Positions 14,781 through 21,995 of a stretch of DNA of 64,000 nt are shown piece after piece. The notes below the pieces were generated by a model. The model saw nothing but the letters and a program-made list of their open reading frames with translations. It searched no databases and was not told the origin of the DNA. Numbering within the stretch: position 1 is the stretch's first letter; every line of letters starts with the position of its first letter. This DNA is from Brucella tritici (GTDB taxonomy: Bacteria; Pseudomonadota; Alphaproteobacteria; Rhizobiales; Rhizobiaceae). The stretch is from assembly GCF_902825325.1 (NCBI RefSeq), contig NZ_CADEAR010000008.1, positions 176,033 to 240,032 on the forward strand. The letters run 5' to 3'. A program made the position numbers and the translations under genes.

Positions 14781-15172
14781 CCGACCTCATTACCCGCCTC
14801 TCCAAGCTAGACGCGCCTGACAGGGGGATGGATGCGGAGATTGAAGTTGCTGTTCGCCGCATCGAGGCAGCCCGATCAGGCTTAGCCGAAGAGTATTGGG
14901 CGAACTGGCAAGCTTCGCCAGACGGCACAGTCTACGATCCTCACACACGTTATTCCTCGAACCCCTTCACCGCCTCTGTAGACGCCGTTATCGCTCTGGC
15001 GAAACGTGTCTTCGGTAAAGTTGGGTATTCAGTAGCCGAAACTGAAGATGATGGAGAAGCTCCGTTCGCCTTCATTCATGTCAATGGTGAAGCTTATCTA
15101 GGTGAAGGCGCAATGCCCGCCATCGCACTTCTGATCGCCCTCTTGCGCGCAAAGGAGGCCAGCAAGCCATGA
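14777..15172 (+). CDS. Unknown phage protein (131 aa)
   Basis: A 131-residue alpha/beta protein. It has an N-terminal helix, a middle segment rich in Asn/Ser (YDPHTRYSSNPFTASVDAVI) and a hydrophobic C-terminal helix (MPAIALLIALLRAKEA). This general form is common in alphaproteobacterial phages, but I know no function. It is coupled by ATGA overlaps at both ends. Confidence 0.65.
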   Translation: MTDLITRLSKLDAPDRGMDAEIEVAVRRIEAARSGLAEEYWANWQASPDGTVYDPHTRYSSNPFTASVDAVIALAKRVFGKVGYSVAETEDDGEAPFAFIHVNGEAYLGEGAMPAIALLIALLRAKEASKP

Positions 15173-15444
15173 AAACTCACGTTCTGAAAACCCTGCCGCA
15201 GTATTTCGAAGCCGTCGCCGATGGACGCAAGACGTTCGAAGTCCGCTTGAATGACCGCGCCTTCCAGACCGGTGACACCCTCAAGCTTGTGAAGATGGAC
15301 GAAACGGGCCGGTTCTATGACACGTTCGGTCAACATCTATTCAAGCGGATTACTTTCATTCTCCAAGGCGGTCAGTTCGGCATTGAGCCTCGTTACTGCG
15401 TGCTTGGTCTTGGCGAAGTGATGGAGGCCAGCCATGCCGAGTAA
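15169..15444 (+). CDS. DUF3850/ASCH-type small protein
   Basis: The 91-residue protein fits the DUF3850 pattern: HVLKTLPQYFEAVADGRKTF at 4-23, then EVRLNDRAFQTGDTLKL (24-40), a GRFYDTFG turn and ITFILQGG. DUF3850 belongs to the PUA/ASCH-like fold, often linked with RNA binding. It is almost the full length of the domain, with only a short tail overlapping the next gene. Confidence 0.78.
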   Translation: MKTHVLKTLPQYFEAVADGRKTFEVRLNDRAFQTGDTLKLVKMDETGRFYDTFGQHLFKRITFILQGGQFGIEPRYCVLGLGEVMEASHAE

Positions 15445-15751
15445 GGAACTCATCGCTCAAGTCGAACAGATGGTCTGGCAGGACCGTGCACGAGCGGTTC
15501 CGGCTCGCTCTATAGACATTGCGCAGGAAATCACGACCGCCGTTCTCGCTTCTGTCGCGCAACACCTCGATCACAAGGCGGAGGCGGCTCGGAAGCACGC
15601 GAAAGCTTTCCACGACAAGCGAAAGAGCGGGAAATACGGGCTGAAAAAGCAAACCCGGTTCTACGAAGAAGGAAAGCACTACAACCGTCTGGCAATCGGC
15701 TATGCGAAGTCAGCCCGCGCAATCCGGGCACTTGGGGAGCAGAGCGAATGA
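15434..15751 (+). CDS. Unknown basic phage protein (105 aa)
   Basis: A helical protein with a very basic middle (AEAARKHAKAFHDKRKSGKY) suggestive of nucleic-acid contact. No family recognised. It overlaps the DUF3850 gene by 11 bases and the next gene by 4. Confidence 0.65.
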   Translation: MPSKELIAQVEQMVWQDRARAVPARSIDIAQEITTAVLASVAQHLDHKAEAARKHAKAFHDKRKSGKYGLKKQTRFYEEGKHYNRLAIGYAKSARAIRALGEQSE

Positions 15752-16011
15752 AGCTGACCCGCGAACAAGCGCAGGCTTTTGTAGACAGCCTGTTCCCTGC
15801 CGGAGAATATTGCCATCTTCACAACCCGACGCGGACTTACTTTTCTGCGCTGATTGGCGATGTTCCTAGCTCTCGCCCTTATCTCGACAGCGATCCGAAA
15901 CAAGAGAAGCTTCGCCAGATGGCGTCATTGCTTCGCGAGATTGCGGATCACATCGAAATCAGCGGAGAGACGGCGCAGCGCCAATCCCTGAAAGGCGGCG
16001 ACCATGGCTAA
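15748..16011 (+). CDS. Unknown phage protein (87 aa)
   Basis: An 87-residue protein (LTREQAQAFVDSLFPAGEYC at the N-terminus) ending in a helix (MASLLREIADHIEISGE). ATGA junction with the previous gene and an 8-base overlap with the next. No motif recognised. Confidence 0.62.
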   Translation: MKLTREQAQAFVDSLFPAGEYCHLHNPTRTYFSALIGDVPSSRPYLDSDPKQEKLRQMASLLREIADHIEISGETAQRQSLKGGDHG

Positions 16012-16180
16012 GCTGACATGGGGTGATATTCTCGTTGCAAGCTTTTCAGCATGTCTTGCGTGCGGGCCTGACGAGCCTGTTGACAAAAGAACGCTATCCG
16101 CCGACCTCAAAAAAATACTGCTCGTTTCAGGTCGAGCGCGAGAAGGCCGCGCCGCACTGCGGGAAAGGGATCAGCAATGA
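16004..16180 (+). CDS. Unknown phage protein (58 aa)
   Basis: A 58-codon frame (MAKLTWGDILVASFSACLAC...) overlapping its neighbours by 8 and 4 bases. The C-terminus (GRAALRERDQQ) resembles that of the 58-residue protein at 16380, and both are encoded over a shared GCACTGCGGGAAAGGGA string. Function unknown. Confidence 0.55.
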   Translation: MAKLTWGDILVASFSACLACGPDEPVDKRTLSADLKKILLVSGRAREGRAALRERDQQ

Positions 16181-16383
16181 AAATCCCGTTCAAGATGGAA
16201 ACTCCCGGCAGCATTTCCACGCCGACGGTCCAACTCCGTTGGAGAAATGGCGTTCTGGAGCAAGCGTTCTTTGTTGAAACTCTTGACCTCAACAACAAGC
16301 CTGTCGACAGACAAGTGGAATGGCGGATTGTCCCGATTGTCGATGATACCGAAGCCGCACTTCGGGGAAGGGAACTGAAATGA
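16177..16383 (+). CDS. Unknown phage protein (68 aa)
   Basis: A beta-rich 68-residue protein (VQLRWRNGVLEQAFFVETLD). Overlaps of 4 bases at both ends place it in the coupled chain. Family not recognised. Confidence 0.6.
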   Translation: MKIPFKMETPGSISTPTVQLRWRNGVLEQAFFVETLDLNNKPVDRQVEWRIVPIVDDTEAALRGRELK

Positions 16384-16556
16384 CACCGCGCGCTTTGATG
16401 GTTATTGGGGCAATCGGACTTTGCGCATGCCTTTTAAGGCTCGCACTCGACGGTGGTGACGGGTCAACAGCACTTTTCCTATTCGCCAGCGGGTGCGTCT
16501 TCGGCAAAGGATATGGCGTGTGGGAAGCTCGGCACGCACTGCGGGAAAGGGAGTGA
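16380..16556 (+). CDS. Small membrane protein (58 aa)
   Basis: A 58-codon frame with two hydrophobic stretches (LMVIGAIGLCACLLRLAL and TALFLFASGCVFG) joined by a Gly/Asp turn, ending HALRERE. It overlaps the preceding gene by ATGA. A two-helix hairpin membrane protein of unknown role. Confidence 0.55.
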   Translation: MTPRALMVIGAIGLCACLLRLALDGGDGSTALFLFASGCVFGKGYGVWEARHALRERE

Positions 16557-16558
16557 GG

Positions 16559-16735
16559 ATGAGCGACATTCCTATGATTATCCAATGGCGCGGAACCGAC
16601 ATTCGAGAGTTGTCAAAGGACGAACTTCTGACAGTTATCGTTGATCTGATTGCCGAACTTGAGCAGGTGCGGCAGTTCCATCGCCTTGAGGTGGCAGGGT
16701 GGAAAATGCTGCTTGAAGTTAAGGGGCGCGCATAA
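16559..16735 (+). CDS. Unknown phage protein (58 aa)
   Basis: A 58-codon frame (MSDIPMIIQWRGTDIRELSK...) starting 2 bases after the previous stop, with GGGAGTGAGG as ribosome site. Mostly one acidic helix. It is the last gene of the rightward run before a minus-strand gene interrupts it. Confidence 0.58.
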   Translation: MSDIPMIIQWRGTDIRELSKDELLTVIVDLIAELEQVRQFHRLEVAGWKMLLEVKGRA

Positions 16736-16737
16736 TG

Positions 16738-17007
16738 TCACGTACAGCCCCAGTTGTTACCGCCACCCTTCGCTCGGGACGCGCTGATGTGCGAGACGAG
16801 AAGCTGAACCTTCTTCGCTCCGCATTTCGAGCAACGCAGTTTGTGCGCAAGGTCTTTCTTGAGCGCGCCGTGATCTGGGCCGAGTTTCTCAATCATCCAG
16901 TCGATATCAAGCTGTTTGCTATGATGGCACCCGTTGCAGTACGCGGTAAGCAAATATCCATACCGTTTGAAATCACCCAACGTTGCGACCGTTCCCGATC
17001 TATCCAT
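16738..17007 (-). CDS. Zinc-ribbon protein on opposite strand (89 aa)
   Basis: The ATG at 17007 is preceded by GGAGG at good spacing, so I prefer it to the upstream start at 17136. The protein has a paired Cys motif (CNGCHH at about 25-30 and CSKCGAKK at about 58-65), a compact zinc ribbon with basic flanks. It is transcribed against the surrounding rightward genes, convergent with the 58-residue gene and divergent from the excisionase-like gene, so it must have its own promoter and may be expressed in the lysogen. Confidence 0.72.
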   Translation of the reverse strand: MDRSGTVATLGDFKRYGYLLTAYCNGCHHSKQLDIDWMIEKLGPDHGALKKDLAHKLRCSKCGAKKVQLLVSHISASRAKGGGNNWGCT

Positions 17008-17129
17008 GACAGCCTCCAAGGCTGGCTGTCTTATACCGTGATCAATCAGAGAACAAATCACAATCTGAAACAGGAAGGAGCCGCGATTCGAAACCACGCA
17101 TTCTGAAATCAACTGAATAGGTGTGTGTG

Positions 17130-17375
17130 ATGGCAAAGGCAGAACAGCTTTTCCTCACGGAATCTCAAATCGCCGAGCGTATCGGTTTGCCGACAGACAA
17201 GTGCAAGACCATCCTGAAAACGTTGGAGAAAGACGGCTTTCCTATGCCTGACCAGATGTTTGAAGGTCGCCGGTACTGGCCAGCCTGCAAGGCATTCCTT
17301 GATAAGCGATACAATCTCGGCACAGAATTACCGCAGGGCAATCCCGCCCTGGACGGAGAAGAAAAATGGAATTGA
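17130..17375 (+). CDS. Excisionase-like winged-helix protein
   Basis: The 81-residue protein has an HTH (LFLTESQIAERIGLPTDKCK) followed by a wing-like strand (FEGRRYWPACKAFLDKRYNL), the general plan of small DNA-bending excisionases. It overlaps the integrase gene by 10 bases, the classic xis-int arrangement. A role as recombination directionality factor is therefore likely, though based on fold and place. Confidence 0.7.
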   Translation: MAKAEQLFLTESQIAERIGLPTDKCKTILKTLEKDGFPMPDQMFEGRRYWPACKAFLDKRYNLGTELPQGNPALDGEEKWN

Positions 17376-18619
17376 ACGCTCCGGGTTTAAAACGAAGACC
17401 CAACAAGGATGGAACAGTGCGCCACTATTGGGTGGCGTCGGCTGTCTCGAAGAACGCAAAGGACTATCCGCAAAAGACGGTGCCGGTATTCGGCAGCGAT
17501 GAAGAAATCGCCCACCGCTGCCGGGTTCTGTCCAGCGAATTGAAACTCTGGCTTTCGAATCGTGGTCTGGGCGCCAAGCCGCTCTACGACGGCTCGCTGA
17601 AATCGCTCATCAAAGTGTACCGTGAAACGGAAGAAAGCCCGTACCACAACATCAAGCACAACACGCGCGAGATGTACGACGAAAGCCTCGACTTGCTGAT
17701 CGAAACTGTCGGCACCCGCCAGCTTTCACGTCTGTCTGGCCTCGATTTCCAGCGTTGGTATAACAAGCTGAAGGAACCGGCAGCCCATACCGAAAAAGAA
17801 ATTGAGCTCGCGAAGAAGGCCGGTACGAAGCTGGAGCCTAAACCCGAGCGCGTGCGACGGGCATACAAGGCAATGCAAATGCTGCGTATCGTCGTCAAGT
17901 TCGGCATTGTCGCCAACGTTACCGAGTGCGCCAGACTTGCTGTCGTTCTGGAGCAGATGCGCTTTCACGTTCCTCCGGCACGCACGGAACGCATCACCTT
18001 CCAACAGGTCGAAGCGATTTGCGCCAAGGCTATCGAACAGGGCAGGCTCTCGATTGCTCTCGCTCAGGCTTTGCAATTCGAGCTCACATTGCGTCAGGTC
18101 GACGTTATTGGGCTGTGGGAGCCTTTGGCGGATCGGGACGAAGGGCAGGGCATTGTTTCAGGTCGCAGAAGATGGACCGGCGGTCTTGCTTGGAGCCACA
18201 TTGACGCCAATGGCATTCTGTCAAAAGTCACGACAAAAACCGGACAGGTCGCCGAGCACGATACGACTGCGTATCCGTTCCTGCGCTCGATCCTCGACCA
18301 CGTTCCGCAAGAAAAGCGGATCGGCCCGATGATCGTCGACGAATCGACCGGCCTGCCATATCGCGACCGGCAGCGGTTCGCGCGCGTCTGGAGATCGATT
18401 GCCAACGAATGCGGCGTGCCGCGCGACGTTTGGAATCGCGACAGCCGTGCGGGCGGTGTAACTGAAGGCTCTGACGCGGGCGCAAACATCGAGCATCTTC
18501 GCCATCATGCGAACCATGCGAACATTGCAACGACTGCCAGATATAATCGCAATACGATTGAAAAAACGCGCACGGTTGCGGAATTGCGCGTGGCTCATAG
18601 AACGCCGAAGAACGTTTGA
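17366..18619 (+). CDS. int: Tyrosine recombinase integrase
   Basis: The 417-residue phage integrase has a core-binding domain (about 75-190) and a catalytic domain. Arg243 lies in TLRQVDVIG, Lys291 in TTKTGQ, Arg361 in NRDSRAGG, His380/381 in EHLRHH and nucleophile Tyr393 in TTARY. In box II the position usually held by His (HxxR) appears to be Arg358. The gene points at the 3' end of tRNA-Arg 67 bases away, as integrases that use tRNA genes normally do. It catalyses integration and, with the excisionase, excision. Confidence 0.93.
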   Translation: MELNAPGLKRRPNKDGTVRHYWVASAVSKNAKDYPQKTVPVFGSDEEIAHRCRVLSSELKLWLSNRGLGAKPLYDGSLKSLIKVYRETEESPYHNIKHNTREMYDESLDLLIETVGTRQLSRLSGLDFQRWYNKLKEPAAHTEKEIELAKKAGTKLEPKPERVRRAYKAMQMLRIVVKFGIVANVTECARLAVVLEQMRFHVPPARTERITFQQVEAICAKAIEQGRLSIALAQALQFELTLRQVDVIGLWEPLADRDEGQGIVSGRRRWTGGLAWSHIDANGILSKVTTKTGQVAEHDTTAYPFLRSILDHVPQEKRIGPMIVDESTGLPYRDRQRFARVWRSIANECGVPRDVWNRDSRAGGVTEGSDAGANIEHLRHHANHANIATTARYNRNTIEKTRTVAELRVAHRTPKNV

Positions 18620-18631
18620 AAAACATCCTAC

Positions 18632-18659
18632 AGGAACGCCAAAGGAACGTGTAGGAACG
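18632..18659. repeat. Three AGGAACG repeats, possible integrase arm sites
   Basis: AGGAACG occurs at 18632-18638, 18643-18649 and 18653-18659, spaced 11 and 10 bases, about one helical turn. They lie between the integrase stop and the tRNA 3' end, the expected place for arm-type integrase binding sites. Binding is inferred from position and phasing only. Confidence 0.45.
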
Positions 18660-18686
18660 TCATTGCTGCTAAGTTATTGAAAAGAA

Positions 18687-18730
18687 TGGCGCACCCGAAA
18701 GGATTCGAACCTCTGACCCCCAGATTCGTA
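18687..18730. other. Probable attachment-site core (prophage/host junction)
   Basis: The integrase lies beside the 3' half of the tRNA-Arg, so the crossover core should fall in the 3' end to anticodon part of the tRNA. The second copy would be at the prophage left end, outside this window, so exact borders cannot be set. Confidence 0.5.
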
Positions 18731-18763
18731 GTCTGGTGCTCTATCCAGCTGAGCTACGGGTGC
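18687..18763 (-). tRNA. tRNA-Arg (anticodon ACG)
   Basis: The minus strand gives a full cloverleaf: acceptor GCACCCG / CGGGTGC, D-arm, anticodon arm with ACG, T-arm with GGTTCGAATCC, discriminator G and an encoded CCA (77 bases). It reads CGU (and CGC/CGA after A34 to inosine). It is the apparent integration target; the gene is intact at this junction. Confidence 0.96.
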
Positions 18764-18924
18764 TTGCCTTGTGTGCCGCTCGCTGCGGCGATGGGCGGTT
18801 GATAATCGGACAGATCGCTAAATGCAAGCGTCTTCTTAGAAAAAAATGTGGTTCTGTGAAGATTTCTTGTCAGGCCCCGCATTTCCGGGCTTTTCGGTCG
18901 CAAGCTGGTGCACCGGCAGATTGC

Positions 18925-20478
18925 CTAGGCGTTTTCTTCGGTGCGCTGGTTGTTGCGGTCCTCGCGCTGCATCGGCAAATCAGGGATGCGAATCTCGAAA
19001 TGCACGCCAACGGGACGGTCTTCACGAAGCTCAATTGTTCCACCATGCGCGCGGATCAGTTCTTGCGCGATGGCAAGCCCGAGTCCGGTACCGTCGCTGC
19101 GTGTCGATCCCTTGAAAGCCGTGAAAAGATTGTCGCGGGCCTTTTGCGGAAGACCGGGACCCGTATCCTCGACGCCGATGATCGCAGTTGTTCCAATTCT
19201 CCCCGCAGAAATCGTGAGCCGCTTCACTGTCGCGTCATCATTGGTCTGGTCACGCTCCATCGCCTGAACAGAATTGCGGCACAGATTGCTCAGGACGCGG
19301 AATAGCTGCTCGGAATCGACATTCAGCTCGAAATCCTCCGGAACGAGATTCTCGAACTCGATGCTGTTCTCTGAATTGGGGCTCAAGGTTTCCCTTACGT
19401 CCGAGATAATCGTGTGCAGGAGGACCCGGCGCGGGCGCGGTGGTGCTTCCTGCGAGCGGCCATAGGCCATGACGCTTTCGGAATAGCTGATCGCGCGGCT
19501 GAGAGTACGAATGAGCTTGGGCGCAAACCGCTGCACCATAGGATCTTCGGTATCGGCAAGCCGGTCCGACATCAATTGTGCGGAAGCCAGAATATTGCGC
19601 ATGTCATGGTTGATCTTGGAGACGGCTAGACCGAGATCGGCCAGATGTTTCTGTTCCTTGAGCGTTCGTTGAAGGTCGCTTTGAATATGGGATATCTGGC
19701 GCTGGGCAACGCCGAATTCATCCTTGCGATTTTCTGGCACGAGGATGAGTGCGGGATTGTCCGGGGATGAGGCGAAATCGATCATGTTGCGATGCATGAT
19801 ACGCACTGGCCGCAGAAGCATTTCGTGAATGATCAGATAGATCAGGCTTGCCGCGATCACGGAAATAATGAGCGAGATAAAAGTCACGTTGCGCGCATAG
19901 ACGAGCATGGCGTGGCGAAGCGGCGTGTCTGAAGTCACGATTTCGATGATACGATCCGGAGAGCCGTTCGGTGAAACGGAGCCGTAGATTCGTAGCGTTC
20001 TGTCTCCACCGTTGAACAGTGTTCCGAATGCGTCCCATATGGCAGCGGCTTCGCTGATATTGTTAAGATCGATAACCTGGTCGATCTTGCCGGGCACTTC
20101 CGACATGGCAAGCAGACGCGATGCACCGGCTTCACGCATCGCGATAGCCTTGGTGCCGGTTGCCAGAAGTACCTTGTCCTGAATGTCGCGCGGCACGTCC
20201 ATGTTGCCGCCAGCGGCAAGAACCTCGCTGACAGCGCCCACCGTATCGAGGCGCGAGCTCATCCAGCGCACGCGCATATTGGCTACGGACGGTACAAAGA
20301 TCAGAACTTCGGTAATCAGCACCGCAAGAGCGGTCAAAAGCAGCAGCTTGCTTGAAAGCCGGCTACGCCAGGGCAGCCGTGTAAATTGCGTTGGAGAGAG
20401 CCGTTCGACGGTCGCAGTCTGAGAGGCCGCTTCAGGGGAAGGGGCGCCCGTATCTGTGGTCTTTTCAACAACCGCCAT
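18925..20478 (-). CDS. Membrane sensor histidine kinase
   Basis: From the ATG at 20478 the protein is 517 residues. TM1 is at about 43-63, a periplasmic sensor region at 64-199, TM2 at 200-218 and a HAMP-like linker follows. The H-box SKINHDMRNILAS carries His291, and the ATPase domain has the N-box (LSNLCRNSVQAM), EDTGPGL and GTGLGLAIAQ. It should autophosphorylate on His291 and signal to a response regulator, but none is encoded nearby, so it is an orphan in this window. The frame extends 44 codons upstream with sequence that looks non-coding. It ends about 160 bases from the tRNA. Confidence 0.88.
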   Translation of the reverse strand: MAVVEKTTDTGAPSPEAASQTATVERLSPTQFTRLPWRSRLSSKLLLLTALAVLITEVLIFVPSVANMRVRWMSSRLDTVGAVSEVLAAGGNMDVPRDIQDKVLLATGTKAIAMREAGASRLLAMSEVPGKIDQVIDLNNISEAAAIWDAFGTLFNGGDRTLRIYGSVSPNGSPDRIIEIVTSDTPLRHAMLVYARNVTFISLIISVIAASLIYLIIHEMLLRPVRIMHRNMIDFASSPDNPALILVPENRKDEFGVAQRQISHIQSDLQRTLKEQKHLADLGLAVSKINHDMRNILASAQLMSDRLADTEDPMVQRFAPKLIRTLSRAISYSESVMAYGRSQEAPPRPRRVLLHTIISDVRETLSPNSENSIEFENLVPEDFELNVDSEQLFRVLSNLCRNSVQAMERDQTNDDATVKRLTISAGRIGTTAIIGVEDTGPGLPQKARDNLFTAFKGSTRSDGTGLGLAIAQELIRAHGGTIELREDRPVGVHFEIRIPDLPMQREDRNNQRTEENA

Positions 20479-20857
20479 AGCCTGCTTCCAATTCGAGGCG
20501 AACCGGCCCAATTGCCGCGGTGCCTCAACCGGTGTGCCGTCGAAACGCAATTCATAAAGGTAGCCTCCTATATATGGAGCCGACCGATAAATCCAACAGC
20601 CTTTGTTCAATCGGTTAAGAACACATTCGTTTATGCGATCCGGCAGCGCAGCATTACCGAAATTTAACTCGACGCCTTAAGATCGTGCGTGCAAAGTCTT
20701 GGACGGAAAAATCCATGCATCCTTATAGGATGCGTGATTTGCGCAATGTGAAGGCAATCATCATTCTGATACTATTTGCTGGCATTTTCCGCGTCCGACA
20801 TAATGGTTTTGAATACGAGGTCCGTCAGGATGACGGTAAACCTTGCCGGAGAGCTGA
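20479..20857. other. Divergent intergenic region, kinase / RND operon
   Basis: About 380 bases between the kinase and the efflux adaptor must hold both promoters. A perfect inverted repeat GCATCC-TTATA-GGATGC lies at 20717-20733 and could be an operator or small hairpin. I see no repeat element and no gene. Confidence 0.5.
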
Positions 20858-21985
20858 ATGAAGTCCTGGAAGCAGATTGCCTTGTGCCTGCTCATAGCTG
20901 CGGTCGCCATTGGTGGCTGGTATGCATATAAGAACAAAAACGACGTGGTGAAAGCTGCGGCAACAGGCGAAGAAACGCCCAAAAGTGGCGGCGGACGGTC
21001 TGCGCCGCTCGTTGTTGTCGAGGCCGCTGGCGAAGAAACCATCAATAACCGTTTGACGGCCATCGGTTCGGCACGGGCTCTCAGCACCGTGTCGATAACC
21101 CCATACTCCAGTGGTTACATGACGAAGCTCTACGTCAAGGCCGGCGATAGTGTGAAGGAAGGCGATCCGATCGCCGAACTCGACGCCGAGACGGAGAAGA
21201 TTGCTGTAGCCAAAGCCGAGACGGCGCTGAAGGATGCGCAGACGACCCGCCAGCGCATCGCTAAATTGCGGGCGACGAACACTGCAACAGAAGTCCAGGT
21301 GGTCGAAACTGAACTGGCGGTTGCGAATGCACAACTCGCTTTGCAGGACGCGCAGCTTGCATTAAGCCGCCGCACGGTTCGCGCGCCAATCACCGGTATC
21401 GTCGGCATCCTTCCCGTCAATGCGGGTAACTACATTACCGCACAGACGTCCATCGGACGTATCGACGACCGGTCGAAAGTACTGATCGATATTTGGGTGC
21501 CGGAGCGCTTTGCACCGCAAATCAAGGTTGGCCAGCCGTTGACTGCGGAATCGACGGCGTTCCCGGGTGAGACCTACAGCGGCGAGATCAACGCCGTTGA
21601 CAACATGCTGGATGAGGCCAGCCGGACGCTGCATGTTCGTGCAGAAGTTCCGAATACGCAGGATCGTCTGCGCGCGGGCATGTCATTCTCCGTTACGGTT
21701 CTGTTTCCGGGGGATCGCTATCCTTCGGTCGATCCGCTTGCCATTCAGTGGGGTGCGGACGGCTCCTATGTCTGGCGCGTTGAAAACGGTGTCGCCAAGA
21801 AAATTGACGCTCGTATCGTACAGCGCAATTCAACCAACATTCTGATCGACGGCCCGGTCAAGCAGGGCGACATGATCGTTACCCAGGGTGTTCAAACCGT
21901 ACGGGATGACGCGCCTGTGCGCGTAAAGGACGAGCAGGGCACAGCACTCGCCGACCCTGCCTCGATAAAGCGTGTTGCAGGCTGA
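20858..21985 (+). CDS. RND efflux periplasmic adaptor (membrane fusion protein)
   Basis: The 375-residue protein has an N-terminal signal anchor (IALCLLIAAVAIGGWYAY) and no lipobox. A lipoyl half-motif (LYVKAGDSVKEGDPIAELDA at about 90-110) leads into a coiled-coil hairpin (about 112-165), a second lipoyl half (RAPITGIVGILPVNAG) and beta-barrel domains. It bridges an inner-membrane RND pump to an outer-membrane channel. GGAGAG precedes the start. The pump gene follows 10 bases after its stop. Its substrates are not evident, and no outer-membrane factor is encoded nearby. Confidence 0.9.
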   Translation: MKSWKQIALCLLIAAVAIGGWYAYKNKNDVVKAAATGEETPKSGGGRSAPLVVVEAAGEETINNRLTAIGSARALSTVSITPYSSGYMTKLYVKAGDSVKEGDPIAELDAETEKIAVAKAETALKDAQTTRQRIAKLRATNTATEVQVVETELAVANAQLALQDAQLALSRRTVRAPITGIVGILPVNAGNYITAQTSIGRIDDRSKVLIDIWVPERFAPQIKVGQPLTAESTAFPGETYSGEINAVDNMLDEASRTLHVRAEVPNTQDRLRAGMSFSVTVLFPGDRYPSVDPLAIQWGADGSYVWRVENGVAKKIDARIVQRNSTNILIDGPVKQGDMIVTQGVQTVRDDAPVRVKDEQGTALADPASIKRVAG

Positions 21986-21995
21986 GGATGAAAGC

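Larger units (their letters stand above)
1..18690. mobile_element. Prophage, right-hand part (left end outside window)
   Basis: The stretch carries integrase, an excisionase-like protein, immunity repressor, Cro-like protein, RusA, phage replication and recombination proteins and a terminase-small-like protein. It ends at the 3' end of an intact tRNA-Arg. Genes are very short and mostly overlap by 1 to 4 bases, unlike the host genes from 18.9 kb onward. No structural or lysis genes are visible, so they must lie to the left. The left attachment site is not in the window, so full length and intactness cannot be judged. Identification is by protein families recognised by eye. Confidence 0.93.

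Noticed and set aside
16735..17106. Plus-strand frame of 123 codons
   Set aside because: Antisense to the zinc-ribbon gene at 16738-17007, which has paired Cys motifs and a good ribosome site.
20479..20610. 44-codon N-terminal extension of the histidine kinase
   Set aside because: The sequence looks non-coding and would use up promoter space; the ATG at 20478 fits kinases of this size.
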